From positions 124,001-188,000 of the forward strand of contig CALKBX010000009.1 in assembly GCA_937775205.1 (NCBI GenBank): 64,000 nt of DNA, in the 5' to 3' direction. Shown in pieces: positions 20,199 through 29,260 of this stretch. The translations under genes were made by a program, and so were the position numbers. The notes below the pieces were generated by a model. It searched no databases and was not told the origin of the DNA. It was given only the letters and a program-made list of their open reading frames with translations. This DNA comes from an uncultured Verrucomicrobiae bacterium (lineage in GTDB: Bacteria > Verrucomicrobiota > Verrucomicrobiia > Limisphaerales > UBA1100). The first letter of the stretch is position 1; the number at the start of each line of letters is the position of its first letter.

Positions 20199-20890
20199 TT
20201 TGATTTGTGATTGCGGGACCGCATTATCGCATCAGCAATCTGGAGATCCACAGGGGTATTGATGTCTATTGCTTCCTCGTCAGCAACTATTTCTGCCATC
20301 CATGATTGAGAAACCAAAGTGCCGGTTTGGCGCAGGTACGGCACGCGGCATACATAAACGGTGCTGCTTTCAACATAGAATGGCTTGCGTTCCTGCCGCC
20401 GCCTAGGCGCGTCCGAATGTAATGGCTGGAAGACGCCATTGCAAATCGTTCCAATGTTGTCGCGTGTTTCTCTCACCGTCATTAACGAGTCTTCGCCGGA
20501 TTCGATCAGGCGTCGAATGCATTTGCTGATTGTTTCGGGCATTCGAAAAGGAGAGGTCGGCTCCATGACCACTACATAATCGAATAATGCGCGGCCCTGA
20601 GCTTCCAATTCATCTAGCGCATGAAGCAGGGCTGCTTCCGTTGAAGCCGTGTCGGATGCCAGAGCGGAAGGCCTGTCAATAACGCTCACCCCATACTCGC
20701 ATGCCACTTGTTTGATCTCCGCGCTGTCGGTCGATACCACAAATAAATCCAACTCCGGCACTTGTTGGGCCTGAAGAAGAGTATAAACCAAAAGCGGTTC
20801 GCCGCCCAAGGGCTGGATGTTTTTTCGCGGAACCGATACAGATCCCCCTCTGGCTGGGATAACGGCGAGAATGCGTTTACTGTCGTGCAT
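20195..20890 (-). CDS. neuA: Acylneuraminate (nonulosonate) cytidylyltransferase
   Basis: The start is at 20888-20890 (MHDSKRILAVIPARGGS); the frame stays open further upstream but would run into the neighbouring gene. The 231-residue protein activates nonulosonic acids with CTP. It keeps 'VVSTDSAEIKQVA', 'VVMEPTSPFR' and 'ADEEAIDINTPVDLQIA'. The nucleotide-binding loop normally reads RGGSKGxPRKN, but here it is RGGSVSVPRKN, so the lysine and glycine are replaced by Val-Ser. The surrounding frame is intact, so this is not an obvious indel. Activity might be altered, or the loop may be a lineage variant. Confidence 0.85.
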   Translation of the reverse strand: MHDSKRILAVIPARGGSVSVPRKNIQPLGGEPLLVYTLLQAQQVPELDLFVVSTDSAEIKQVACEYGVSVIDRPSALASDTASTEAALLHALDELEAQGRALFDYVVVMEPTSPFRMPETISKCIRRLIESGEDSLMTVRETRDNIGTICNGVFQPLHSDAPRRRQERKPFYVESSTVYVCRVPYLRQTGTLVSQSWMAEIVADEEAIDINTPVDLQIADAIMRSRNHKSK

Positions 20891-20903
20891 CGGACGTCTG
20901 TCT

Positions 20904-21887
20904 CTACAAGCCGGGCCAATTGTCATACGATTGCCCATGGGCCGCAATGCGTTGGATGCCTTCTTCAATGGATATTTTGGGTTTAAAACCCAGTTCGGTC
21001 ATTGCCAAAGAGGTGTCGCAGTAACGGGTATGAACTTCGCGTTCAGGGATGCGGTCGGATCCCTCAAAATCCCCCAAGATTTCGACGGAGATCCCTTTGT
21101 CAGGGGCGAGGATATCAATAACTTTTTGGGCTAACTCCGCCAGTGTGGTGACTTGTGTGGAGTTGCCAATGTTGTAAACCTTGCCGTTGGAAATTGGGTT
21201 TTCAATGATTTCGATGAGCGCATCGGTGGTGTCATCCACATGGCAGTAGCTGCGAACCTGTTTGCCCGTGCCATAAACAACAGGATTTCGGCCCTCCAAA
21301 ACATTTCGTACAAAACGTGCCAGCACGAATTGTGCTACTTGCCCTTCGCCATAGGTGTTAAAAAAACGTGTGATTGTGTATTGAAGCTGCGGAAAGAGTT
21401 GGTGGTATCCTTTGGCTAGCTCTTCGCCGGCCATTTTGGAAATGGCATAAACACTTTTGCCTTTGGTTTCATTTGATTCGCTCACCGGGTTTTGGGTGGG
21501 TTCTCCATAAACTTCGGAAGATGAGGCCACCACCACTTTCTGGACGCCATGACTGACGCATGCATCCAACACATAGTCCGTCCCGTTAATGTTAGATTCA
21601 AGGCACGCCAGTTGATTGTCCTCGGTGCGCCGGACGCCGAGCATAGCTGCCAAGTGGAGAACCACTTGGGCACCTTGAAATGCGGATCGTAGGGATGTTC
21701 GGTCAAGAATCGATCCGGCTTTTACCGTGAGCCGGGGTGAGTCTAGTGTTTCGAAAAAATCCTGATGTCTGGCAATCTGCTCGGTCAGGTCATAGGCGAT
21801 GACTGGGTAATCGTTGGACAACAATTTTCGGACGGTTTCGCGGCCAATAAAACCGGCGCCGCCGGTGACTAAAACAGTAGGGTTCAT
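20904..21887 (-). CDS. NAD-dependent sugar epimerase/dehydratase (extended SDR), first gene of nonulosonate operon
   Basis: The 327 residues begin '[16 protein letters not shown]', contain 'VVVASSSEVYGEPTQNP', the catalytic 'YAISKMAGEEL' (Tyr-X3-Lys), 'TRFFNTYGEGQ' and 'YCHVDDTTDAL'. It is 13 bp upstream of neuA and heads an eight-gene minus-strand run ending at 13475. In legionaminate-type pathways a similar SDR (LegB-like dehydratase) begins the route, but the required aminotransferase is absent here, so its role may be another NDP-sugar epimerisation. About 255 bp separate it from the divergent capsule-type gene. Confidence 0.85.
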   Translation of the reverse strand: MNPTVLVTGGAGFIGRETVRKLLSNDYPVIAYDLTEQIARHQDFFETLDSPRLTVKAGSILDRTSLRSAFQGAQVVLHLAAMLGVRRTEDNQLACLESNINGTDYVLDACVSHGVQKVVVASSSEVYGEPTQNPVSESNETKGKSVYAISKMAGEELAKGYHQLFPQLQYTITRFFNTYGEGQVAQFVLARFVRNVLEGRNPVVYGTGKQVRSYCHVDDTTDALIEIIENPISNGKVYNIGNSTQVTTLAELAQKVIDILAPDKGISVEILGDFEGSDRIPEREVHTRYCDTSLAMTELGFKPKISIEEGIQRIAAHGQSYDNWPGL

Positions 21888-22142
21888 AATAGGTGTTAAT
21901 GGGCTAAAATTTGTCAGCGTCGATGGAACATTGCAATGAATCCTCTAACGATTGATTTAGGTGAACGGCAATACTTAAAATCCCATTGGTCAAGGGAGGC
22001 AAATTTACAACGATCACCCTCTCAGCCGAGTGTGAATCACGGTACAGAGGTCGGTAAAGCTGATTTTTGCATCCAACTCAACCGTGAGGTTGTATATTTG
22101 CTCTAAATCCGGTACTTCGGGGGCGTGCCTGAGCAAGCTGGA
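21888..22142. promoter_or_regulatory. Divergent intergenic region between SDR operon and capsule-type gene
   Basis: This stretch separates two divergently transcribed surface-glycan units, so it should hold the promoters of both. I see an AT-richer core around 21960-21990 and a possible minus-strand TTGACC (revcomp of 21986-21991), but no convincing paired -10 box. A short open frame on the minus strand (22014-22226) is not supported. Confidence 0.3.
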
Positions 22143-23834
22143 ATGCAATTTCAACGGGTAATTTCCGACGGGCTTTTCCGTTTTGGAAGGCTCTTTTGGG
22201 TAAAGGACGTTTGCAAGACCGTGCAAGCAGGCGTTCAGAAATTAAGGGTATCCGATGCCGAACAATCGAGGCACAAGGTGGGAAAATTTTCCGCGGATGA
22301 GTTGCGGAAGATTCACCGAATCGTGGATCGAGCTTCCCAAGGGCAGCACCAGAACCGGCGAGTTATTCTTGTCAGTTCAGATTATTCCCGAATGCTGGCC
22401 ATCGAATGCGTGTTGCTGGGTGCGCTAAAGAAAAGCGGCTTTCAGACCACCGTGCTCAACCAAAGAGGCACGGAATTGACCTCACAATATAGAGAACTGG
22501 CGGGGGCGAAAGTCGTTCATTGGGATCAGTTCACCGCTCCGGTCTGGGGCCACTTGGTTAGCCGATGGATTAGGAAAATGCGGAGTGTGGACGATTTGTT
22601 TGCATTGGAGTTTGAGGGGATGCGGGTTGGGAAATCAGCGGCATCCACTGTCCTTCGGCACTTGCGGCTGGGAGAGTTATCGTTGGAAGATCCAAGGGTT
22701 CGAGAACTGCTGGAGCGATATGTGGCCACCGGTTTGAAATATGCGCTGGCGGCTCGGCGAATTATGGCGCGACATTCGCCGGATTTAGTTGTCTTTAGCG
22801 ACAAGGGATACAACCGAAATGGAATGCTGTTTGATTATTCGGTGAGTCAGGGCGTGGACACAATCACCTGGAATGCTGCTCACAAAAGCAATGTGTTGAT
22901 GCTGAAGCGTTACCGTCCGGAAACCCGCGATGACCATCCATCATCGTTGTCGGATCAATCTTGGGAGGAAATTCAGAGGATGACTTGGGCGGAATCGTAT
23001 TCTGAATCCATCGCAACCGAGATCCAAGCTTGTTACCAAAGCGGTGACTGGTATAGTGAAGTGGGCACTCAATTCAACAAGGAGATCTCCAATCCAGAGG
23101 AATTGCGATCCCATCTGGAGTTGGATCCCGATAAAAAGACCGCCGTTATTTTTCCGCATATTCTCTGGGATGGAACTTTTTTTTGGGGCACCGATTTGTT
23201 CGCCAGTTACGAGGAATGGCTGGTGGAAACAGTCAAGGCAGCAGCGGCGAATCCAGCTCTAAATTGGGTGATCAAAATCCATCCGGCCAACGTGGTTAAG
23301 GATGCGCGTGATGGGCATCTGGGTAAGCCGTCTGAATTACTGGCCGTGGAAAGAGTGCTGCCTTCGTTGCCGGATCACATCAAAATAATTTCTGCCGATA
23401 GCGCGGTGAATACGTTGACGTTGATCAAGTGCATGGACTTTTGTGTCACCGTGCGCGGAACGGCGGGCATCGAAGCGGCTATGTTTGGAAAGCTAGTGGT
23501 GACCGCCGGCACGGGGCGATACGACTGCCGCGGCTTCACTTTGGATCCGCAATCCAAACACGATTATTTGCAACTCCTTGGGGAGTTACATAAGCAGGAA
23601 CCTCCTTCAGCAAAACAAATCGAGCTGGCCCAGCGATATGCTTGGGGAGTGTTTATTAGTCGTCCGTTGGAAATGGAAACGGCCCGTTTCTATTACGAGA
23701 AGAATGCGAGTGCCTCCATTCGGGTTGAGATCGGGGCAAATGCACCTGAAATGCTTGATTCAGCGAATGATCTGAATCGATTGGCAAAATGGTTTGATGA
23801 CCCCTCAAAGGATGATTTTCAGTCAACCGCGTAA
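22143..23834 (+). CDS. Capsule/surface polysaccharide biosynthesis protein (KpsC/KpsS-like glycosyltransferase fold)
   Basis: The 563 residues (ATG at 22143; the frame also has a GTG at 22125) show 'RRVILVSSDYSRMLAIE' near the start, 'ARHSPDLVVFSDKGYNRNG' in the middle, and in the second half 'WVIKIHPANVV', 'KIISADSAVNTLTLIK' and 'VTVRGTAGIEAAMFGK', the arrangement of capsule-synthesis and surface-carbohydrate proteins with a GT-B-like fold. The HP-containing motif and the 'RG(T/S)xGxEA' loop are the strongest links. It is convergent with the GT4 gene at 23823 with a 12-base overlap. The exact reaction is unknown. Confidence 0.65.
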   Translation: MQFQRVISDGLFRFGRLFWVKDVCKTVQAGVQKLRVSDAEQSRHKVGKFSADELRKIHRIVDRASQGQHQNRRVILVSSDYSRMLAIECVLLGALKKSGFQTTVLNQRGTELTSQYRELAGAKVVHWDQFTAPVWGHLVSRWIRKMRSVDDLFALEFEGMRVGKSAASTVLRHLRLGELSLEDPRVRELLERYVATGLKYALAARRIMARHSPDLVVFSDKGYNRNGMLFDYSVSQGVDTITWNAAHKSNVLMLKRYRPETRDDHPSSLSDQSWEEIQRMTWAESYSESIATEIQACYQSGDWYSEVGTQFNKEISNPEELRSHLELDPDKKTAVIFPHILWDGTFFWGTDLFASYEEWLVETVKAAAANPALNWVIKIHPANVVKDARDGHLGKPSELLAVERVLPSLPDHIKIISADSAVNTLTLIKCMDFCVTVRGTAGIEAAMFGKLVVTAGTGRYDCRGFTLDPQSKHDYLQLLGELHKQEPPSAKQIELAQRYAWGVFISRPLEMETARFYYEKNASASIRVEIGANAPEMLDSANDLNRLAKWFDDPSKDDFQSTA

Positions 23835-24788
23835 AAGCGCATTCCAAAGCTGAAACACGAGGGCTTGATTATGCGTGTCCAAAAATGCATCTCGGGCCGT
23901 TGCAGAGCGCTCTGCACGTAGGGGGTCATTGGTAATCAATCGCGTCAGGCAAGCTTCCCATTGCTCTGGATTTGCCACTGCCAGTCCCAAAGTGTTTTGG
24001 CGCGTCAACTCCACTGTGGCACCCACTGGAGCGTGGATGAGGGCGACTTGGCTGGCGAAGTATTGGAGGGCTTTAATGGGGGATTTACCTTGGGCGAATT
24101 CGCCGTCGGGGAGGGGGAGCAGGCCGATGTCAAATTGCCGGACGGTTGCCGGTTCATTGCCGGGGGTGAAAGGGATGTGTTCGTATTTTAGATCACCCCA
24201 AGCGGGGTCTTTTCCGCAGTGGATTTGCCAATGCACCTCGGGGTGGGCACGTTGCGCGGCAACTATCGCGGGGCGAATGGGTTCGAGGTATTGGAGGCTG
24301 CCGGGGCTACCGGTCCAGCCGACGGTGAGGGGGCCTTCGCGTTTTTCGGGGGGGTACCAAATGTTGCCGTCCAGCGCCATCGGGATCACCACGGGATCCG
24401 CACCATGTTGGCGGAGGTCGTCGGCGATGATGCCGTTGGCGGCCATACAGCAATCGGCGTACCGGCAGATTTGCCGCACGCGCAGTGACAGGCGCAAACG
24501 AGTGAGCCAACTGTAGGGTTTGCCGGGGCGAAGCCAAATGCGATCGTCCGCGTCATATAGTAATCGCTTGGAGCGCTTGGCCAAGCGGCGCACTTTACGG
24601 CGGCTGAGCAGCGTTTTCTGCAGGATCACCGCATCATAATCCCGCAGCGCATTCCATTGGTCAAAAGACTTGGCCGGCGTGTGATCCAGAGTTATGCCTT
24701 CGGCCTCCATCAAAGGTTGATACTGGAGCAACCGGTATCGGGTGCTGGCGCAGTTTTCATCGCCAAAAGTGAGGGCTAGAAGTTTCAT
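23823..24788 (-). CDS. Glycosyltransferase family 4
   Basis: The start is placed at 'MKLLALTFGDENCASTRYR' (24786-24788); longer readings of the frame overlap the divergent asparagine synthase gene. The 321-residue protein has 'RLLYDADDRIWLRPGK', 'VGWTGSPGSLQYL', 'FDIGLLPLPDGEFAQGKSPI' and 'KALQYFASQVALIHAPVG', typical for a GT4 subgroup in glycan clusters. The 112 bp between this start and the asnB start must hold both promoters. Sugar specificity unknown. Confidence 0.82.
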   Translation of the reverse strand: MKLLALTFGDENCASTRYRLLQYQPLMEAEGITLDHTPAKSFDQWNALRDYDAVILQKTLLSRRKVRRLAKRSKRLLYDADDRIWLRPGKPYSWLTRLRLSLRVRQICRYADCCMAANGIIADDLRQHGADPVVIPMALDGNIWYPPEKREGPLTVGWTGSPGSLQYLEPIRPAIVAAQRAHPEVHWQIHCGKDPAWGDLKYEHIPFTPGNEPATVRQFDIGLLPLPDGEFAQGKSPIKALQYFASQVALIHAPVGATVELTRQNTLGLAVANPEQWEACLTRLITNDPLRAERSATARDAFLDTHNQALVFQLWNALLRG

Positions 24789-24900
24789 GCTCGCTTCCTC
24801 TTCATCCGCCGTGGGCAGGGCCACTGGCAAGCTCTTTATGGCTGGGAATGAAATTGAATTGAGTGCCAGTCGCCTTGAGGACACGGTGGGCCAGCGATTT

Positions 24901-26751
24901 ATGTGTGGCATTGCAGGCATAGCAGGAAAATTCGAAGAGGCGGAACTCACGCGTCTCAAAACCGCCCTTACCCATCGCGGCCCAGATGAGACTGGCGAGT
25001 ATATTGCGCCTGACGGCAGCCCTGGCCTGGCAATGAGTCGGCTTGCCATTGTGGATTTGGCCGAGGGCAAGCAGCCAATGGTCAATACCGATGGCTCGGT
25101 GATTTTGGTTTTCAACGGTGAAATTTTCAACGCTCCCGAACTGCGCAAGCAGCTCGAAGCCAAAGGCGCAAAATTTACAACTGATCACTCGGATACGGAA
25201 GTGGTTTTGCGTCTATACGAGGCGGAAGGGCCGGCTATGCTGCCGAAGCTCAATGGGATGTTTTCCCTCGTGGTGCACGATGTGGCGCGCGCGCGGTTGT
25301 TTGGCGCGCGTGACCGGTTTGGCATCAAGCCGTTCTATTATCATCAAACCGCCGATCGGTTCGCCTTTGCCTCGGAGTTGAAATCCCTCTTGCAGCTGCC
25401 GGGTTATTCGCTGGAGGTGGAGCCGGAAAGTGTGTGGCACTATCTCTCACTGCTGTATGTGCCCGGTGAAAAAACGATTTGCAAAAATTCCAAACGCCTG
25501 CCGCCGGGGCATTCCTTCACGTTCGATTTGGAATCGCGCCAACTCAAGGTGAATCGCTGGTGGCGGCTGGAGCCTTCGACGGTGACTGGCCGAACCACAA
25601 CAGGTTGGGCCGAGGAATTGCGCGAACGCCTCAAGACCGCAGTTCATCGCTGGTGCCTCAGTGATGTCCCTATCGCCTGCTCGCTTTCCGGCGGCATCGA
25701 TTCCACCGCCATCACCGGGCTAATGGCTGAGGCGGGTTATGGGCCGATGAGAACTTACACGCTGGGGTTTGCCGACGAGGAAGGGGCCGCGCTGGATGAG
25801 CGCACGCTGGCCCGACAAGTGGCCGATCGCTGGGGCGCGGAGCATCACGAAATTGTCCTTGAGCCGGAGCATTTGCTCGATGACCTTCCGCAAATGGCCT
25901 GGGCGCTCGATGAACCCTACGCTGGCGGCCTCCCCTCGTGGCACGTTTTTCAGGCGATGGGCCGCGAAGTGAAAGTGGCCATGACTGGCTCGGGTGGGGA
26001 TGAACTTTTCGGCAACTACGGCAAGTTTCGCGAGTACGAAAAGAAACCTTGGAAACGCCTCCAACTCTGGCTGCACGCCCGTGGCCTTGCGGGTGGGGCG
26101 CCCTTTGGCGGGAGCTACCACGCTTTGAGGCGGTATTTTACGGATGAAGAAAAGTCCGGAATGATGTCGGAACAATTCTGCAACGATTTTTCCACCAGCA
26201 AATTCATTCAAGCGCAATACGACCAACAGGCATCAGGCCCGTTGCGCGATCGTTTGGCGGGAATGGAATTGCACGGCCAGTTGGCCGAGGAGTTTTTGTT
26301 TATGACCGACCGCTTTTCGATGGCGCACGGGCTTGAGGCGCGCGTGCCTTTTCTGGACACGGAGTTGGTGGATTTTGTGTTTTCCATTCCCGCATCTCAA
26401 CGCACCGATCCGCGCAATTTAAAGTATCTCCTCAAACAAGCTGTGGCCGACTTGTTGCCCGATGATTTGCTGGCCGGTCGCAAGCGCGGTTTTGTGCTGC
26501 CGCTGGGCGAATGGCTTCGAGGCCGATTAAAACCGGTGGTGGAACATTTGCTGTCACGAGAAAGACTGAAACGACAGGGAATTTTTAGGCCGGAATTTTT
26601 CCAAGACATAGTGCAACCGCACTTGGAAGGGCGCGCGGAAAAAACCTATCGCATTTGGCCGGTGCTGATGTTTCAGCTGTGGCACTTGCTGTATGTAGAA
26701 CAGGGGTTGCGCGAACGCCCGTCCGTTTCGCTGGATGATTTGGTGGCTTAA
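24901..26751 (+). CDS. asnB: Asparagine synthase (glutamine-hydrolysing), glycan-cluster type
   Basis: The start at 24901 gives 'MCGIAGIAG' with the catalytic Cys2 exposed after Met removal, as required for the class II glutaminase domain. Further motifs are 'THRGPDETGEY', 'VFNGEIFNAPEL', and in the synthetase domain 'ACSLSGGIDSTAI' (PP-loop) and 'MTGSGGDELFGNYGKF'. The 616 residues are full length. AsnB paralogues in polysaccharide clusters often amidate sugar acids or peptides rather than make asparagine, and its place among glycosyltransferases suggests this, as inference. It converges with the GT4 gene at 26748 with a four-base overlap. Confidence 0.92.
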   Translation: MCGIAGIAGKFEEAELTRLKTALTHRGPDETGEYIAPDGSPGLAMSRLAIVDLAEGKQPMVNTDGSVILVFNGEIFNAPELRKQLEAKGAKFTTDHSDTEVVLRLYEAEGPAMLPKLNGMFSLVVHDVARARLFGARDRFGIKPFYYHQTADRFAFASELKSLLQLPGYSLEVEPESVWHYLSLLYVPGEKTICKNSKRLPPGHSFTFDLESRQLKVNRWWRLEPSTVTGRTTTGWAEELRERLKTAVHRWCLSDVPIACSLSGGIDSTAITGLMAEAGYGPMRTYTLGFADEEGAALDERTLARQVADRWGAEHHEIVLEPEHLLDDLPQMAWALDEPYAGGLPSWHVFQAMGREVKVAMTGSGGDELFGNYGKFREYEKKPWKRLQLWLHARGLAGGAPFGGSYHALRRYFTDEEKSGMMSEQFCNDFSTSKFIQAQYDQQASGPLRDRLAGMELHGQLAEEFLFMTDRFSMAHGLEARVPFLDTELVDFVFSIPASQRTDPRNLKYLLKQAVADLLPDDLLAGRKRGFVLPLGEWLRGRLKPVVEHLLSRERLKRQGIFRPEFFQDIVQPHLEGRAEKTYRIWPVLMFQLWHLLYVEQGLRERPSVSLDDLVA

Positions 26752-27941
26752 CTGCCGCCGAGCAACTCCTCGTACAAGCGCCGATAATTCCGGGCGTTGA
26801 CTTCAATATCAAATTCCGCCACCGCTACTTCCCGTGCGCGGCGTTGGAGAGTTGGCCACCTGTCCCTTTGCGACAGTGCCTCGCGGATTTTTTGGGCGAG
26901 CGAATCGGCATTGTCATTTTCGTGCAGCCATCCGGTCTCGCCGGGCCGCACCATGTCAGGAATGCCACCCACGTCGCTGCCAATCACCGGCGTGCCCGAC
27001 GCCATTGCTTCAAGCACGGTGTTGGGCAGGTTATCTGCGCGGCTGGGGCACAGGAAAAGGTCGACCGCGGCATACATCAATGCCGAGCGATCCATATCAC
27101 GAATGTGCCCGGTATATTCCACGGCGAGGTTGGCCGGAAAATCAGAGGTGGGCGGTTCGCCGCCCCAACACAGCAAACCCAACCCCGAGCAATCCAATTG
27201 GCCCATCGCGGGCGGGAGCAGATCGATCCCCTTTCGAGTGTTTGCCCAGGTGGAAGCGGATGCAATCCAAGTCCGTTTAGCATCCAGCCCCAGTCTGGCT
27301 TTTGCTTCTGCTTTGGGGAGGGGAGTAAACTGGCTGGTTGTAATACCATTTGGGATGACCTCCACACGAATGCCGGAGGGCACAGCGCGTTTCGCTTCGC
27401 ACGCTAGCCATTTGGAGGGGCTCACCAAAACCACATTGGGGCGTTCCTTAAAAAACTGTTCCCGCCTTTCCTCTGCGCCCGCAAGATCGGAGGCAGCGTG
27501 CTCGGTTTTTCCGTGTGTACTCCAGGTAAACGCGTGCCGGTCAAATGGCCAACAGTCGTGCATCGTCCAAACCAAAGGCAGGTTGCGCGGTAACGCGCGC
27601 AGGCTGTCATGGTTGATCCCGCAATCATGGACATTGCGAACATTGATCAATCCCGGCGAACACGCGGTCACTGCTTGCAGCAAGGCGCCAGAATGGCGTT
27701 GATGCCGAAGCCGGTCAGCCCAAAGACGGGAAAAGTTTTTCAATACCCGCTCCAGCCCCGGCCGCTTGACTCGGGAATCCAGGCTGCAATAATGCGCCGG
27801 CGCATCGGTTGGGGTAGGCGTGAAATACCAGCGCTTAACTGGCAAGCCTTGCCTGTGCAGATTGGCAATGAGTCGGCCAGTGGAGTTGGCGGCCCCGCCC
27901 TGCAGCGCGTCGCCCAAGATGACGATGGGTCTCCCTGTCAT
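26748..27941 (-). CDS. Glycosyltransferase family 4
   Basis: The start is set at 27939-27941 (MTGRPIVILGDALQGGAAN), because the sequence upstream in the same frame is not conserved-looking. The 397-residue protein has 'LVWTMHDCWPFDRHAFTW', 'VSPSKWLACEAKRA', 'RVEVIPNGI', 'WASASTWANTRKG'-like region, and 'LFLCPSRADNLPNTVLEAMA' with 'GTPVIGSDVGGIPDMV'. This is the WcaC/WcaI-like GT4 layout. A 38-residue paralogous N-terminal stub lies at 29142-29258. Confidence 0.85.
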   Translation of the reverse strand: MTGRPIVILGDALQGGAANSTGRLIANLHRQGLPVKRWYFTPTPTDAPAHYCSLDSRVKRPGLERVLKNFSRLWADRLRHQRHSGALLQAVTACSPGLINVRNVHDCGINHDSLRALPRNLPLVWTMHDCWPFDRHAFTWSTHGKTEHAASDLAGAEERREQFFKERPNVVLVSPSKWLACEAKRAVPSGIRVEVIPNGITTSQFTPLPKAEAKARLGLDAKRTWIASASTWANTRKGIDLLPPAMGQLDCSGLGLLCWGGEPPTSDFPANLAVEYTGHIRDMDRSALMYAAVDLFLCPSRADNLPNTVLEAMASGTPVIGSDVGGIPDMVRPGETGWLHENDNADSLAQKIREALSQRDRWPTLQRRAREVAVAEFDIEVNARNYRRLYEELLGGS

Positions 27942-28086
27942 TATTGAATCAGTCTCAAATCGGCGACAGTTTCTCCGAGATTGTCTCTGATTGCGAGCTG
28001 GAAGAGGTGACGGCAGAAAGGGCCCAATTAAAAGCGTCATTGCTGGCCGCGATGTTTTCGTCTCCCCCCAATTGCGGGGAAGAGGT

Positions 28087-29094
28087 TTAAGGAGAATTGA
28101 TTGATTTAGGATCAGCTTGATCAAATGCGCGCGGTTTTTTCCCGTTTCCGATAATACCATTACTGCCGCGCCGAACTTCAATTTCCTCAAGCCCTAACTT
28201 TTTAAACCACCGGAAAAACTGGCTTTTCATTGCGGGCTTATCATATTTGGGCGCTAATGCGTCGAATGTGTCCATAACAGCCCATCGGATTAAGTCCTCT
28301 CGGGGTAGATTTGTATGCGAATAGTTCCAACAGGGGATTATTGAGCCAAGGTACTTGCGGAGAATAGGATGCTTTTTTATCCGGGTATCATACGGGAACC
28401 ACCTAGGGATATACCATTCCAGTAAGGCCAATAATTTTTCTTGATCCATTCGTGTTGTGAGCCAGCGCCAAAGATATTTGGATTTAGATGGTCGTAATTT
28501 AAAATCACGTGGATAGATATCCGTACTTATCCACCCCCCTGGTTTAAGCTTCTTTATCAGCTCATCTAACGCTTTGTACGGGTCGGGTGTGTGCTGGAGT
28601 ACCCCATAACAAAAAACACGATCGAACAAATTATCCCTAAAGGGCATATCTAGAATGTCGGCTTGGAAAAAGGATACGTTTCCAAAAGATCCGTTCATAT
28701 GCTGTGAAACTTCAACTGCAGATGAATAGTCAAAAGAAACGACATTAGCTCCAGACTCAGCGAGTATGCGGGTGAATCTTCCGGCCCCACACCCGGCCTC
28801 TAAGATCAAATCGCCTCGCATGTCTTCGAGGTTCCATTTGGTGGCGTCTGCAATTCTGTCTCGGCTCAAGGATGTTCCATTAATATGGTCGTACTGTTCG
28901 GTCTGAAATTGTTTCCACTGTTTTGCAAAGTTCTTGGCATAACCATCATCCTTTCTGAATTTATAAACTCCCTTTTTATAAATAGCATGCTTGTTGCCGG
29001 TTCGAAGGCCTTTATTCGAGATACTGAAAGTTTCATCTGCGTGAAATAAAAGCTCTAGTTTAGTGCTAGCCGTTGAGGTTTTTTCGAAGGTCAT
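28087..29094 (-). CDS. Class I SAM-dependent methyltransferase, AT-rich
   Basis: The 335 residues contain the SAM-binding motif 'LILEAGCGAGRFTRILAE' near residue 95, 'DILDMPFRDNLFDRVF' and 'GVLQHTPDPYKALDELIKKL', then 'LKPGGWISTDIYP', a Methyltransf_11 pattern. It is visibly richer in A/T and in AAA/TTT codons than the GalE and GT genes on either side, suggesting transfer. It sits between an intact GT4 gene and the 5' stub of a paralogue, so it may have arrived with the event that truncated the stub. The substrate is probably a glycan or lipid intermediate, but this is not shown. Confidence 0.82.
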   Translation of the reverse strand: MTFEKTSTASTKLELLFHADETFSISNKGLRTGNKHAIYKKGVYKFRKDDGYAKNFAKQWKQFQTEQYDHINGTSLSRDRIADATKWNLEDMRGDLILEAGCGAGRFTRILAESGANVVSFDYSSAVEVSQHMNGSFGNVSFFQADILDMPFRDNLFDRVFCYGVLQHTPDPYKALDELIKKLKPGGWISTDIYPRDFKLRPSKSKYLWRWLTTRMDQEKLLALLEWYIPRWFPYDTRIKKHPILRKYLGSIIPCWNYSHTNLPREDLIRWAVMDTFDALAPKYDKPAMKSQFFRWFKKLGLEEIEVRRGSNGIIGNGKKPRAFDQADPKSINSP

Positions 29095-29141
29095 AGAAAG
29101 ATGTGCTGCTGAGTAAGCGTAGATTTATTAATAACAACATC

Positions 29142-29258
29142 TTAAGCGAGTTTGAGGGGAGTGCCCGCCGCGGTCAAGGCTTCGCCGAGATGAGTGGCGG
29201 CAGGGGTGGCGCCTCCCTGCAGGGGGGTGCCGAGAATAACAGTGGGTTTCCGCGCCAT
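29142..29258 (-). pseudogene. 38-codon remnant of a GT4 gene (paralogue of the gene at 26748-27941)
   Basis: The short frame starts 'MARKPTVILGTPLQGGATPA' and ends 'GTPLKLA' with a stop. It matches the N-terminus of the downstream GT4 enzyme (MTGRPIVILGDALQGGAAN) in the V-I-L-G-x-x-L-Q-G-G-A core and in spacing. Everything after residue 38 is missing. It begins two bases after the galE stop, as if it once was the next gene of that operon. It may be a decay product left by insertion of the AT-rich methyltransferase segment. Confidence 0.6.
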
Positions 29259-29260
29259 GA

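Noticed and set aside
22014-22226. 70-codon minus-strand frame (starting MHGLANVLYPKEP) ahead of the capsule-type gene
   Set aside because: It overlaps the start of the plus-strand gene, has no recognisable domain or ribosome binding site, and lies in the expected promoter region.
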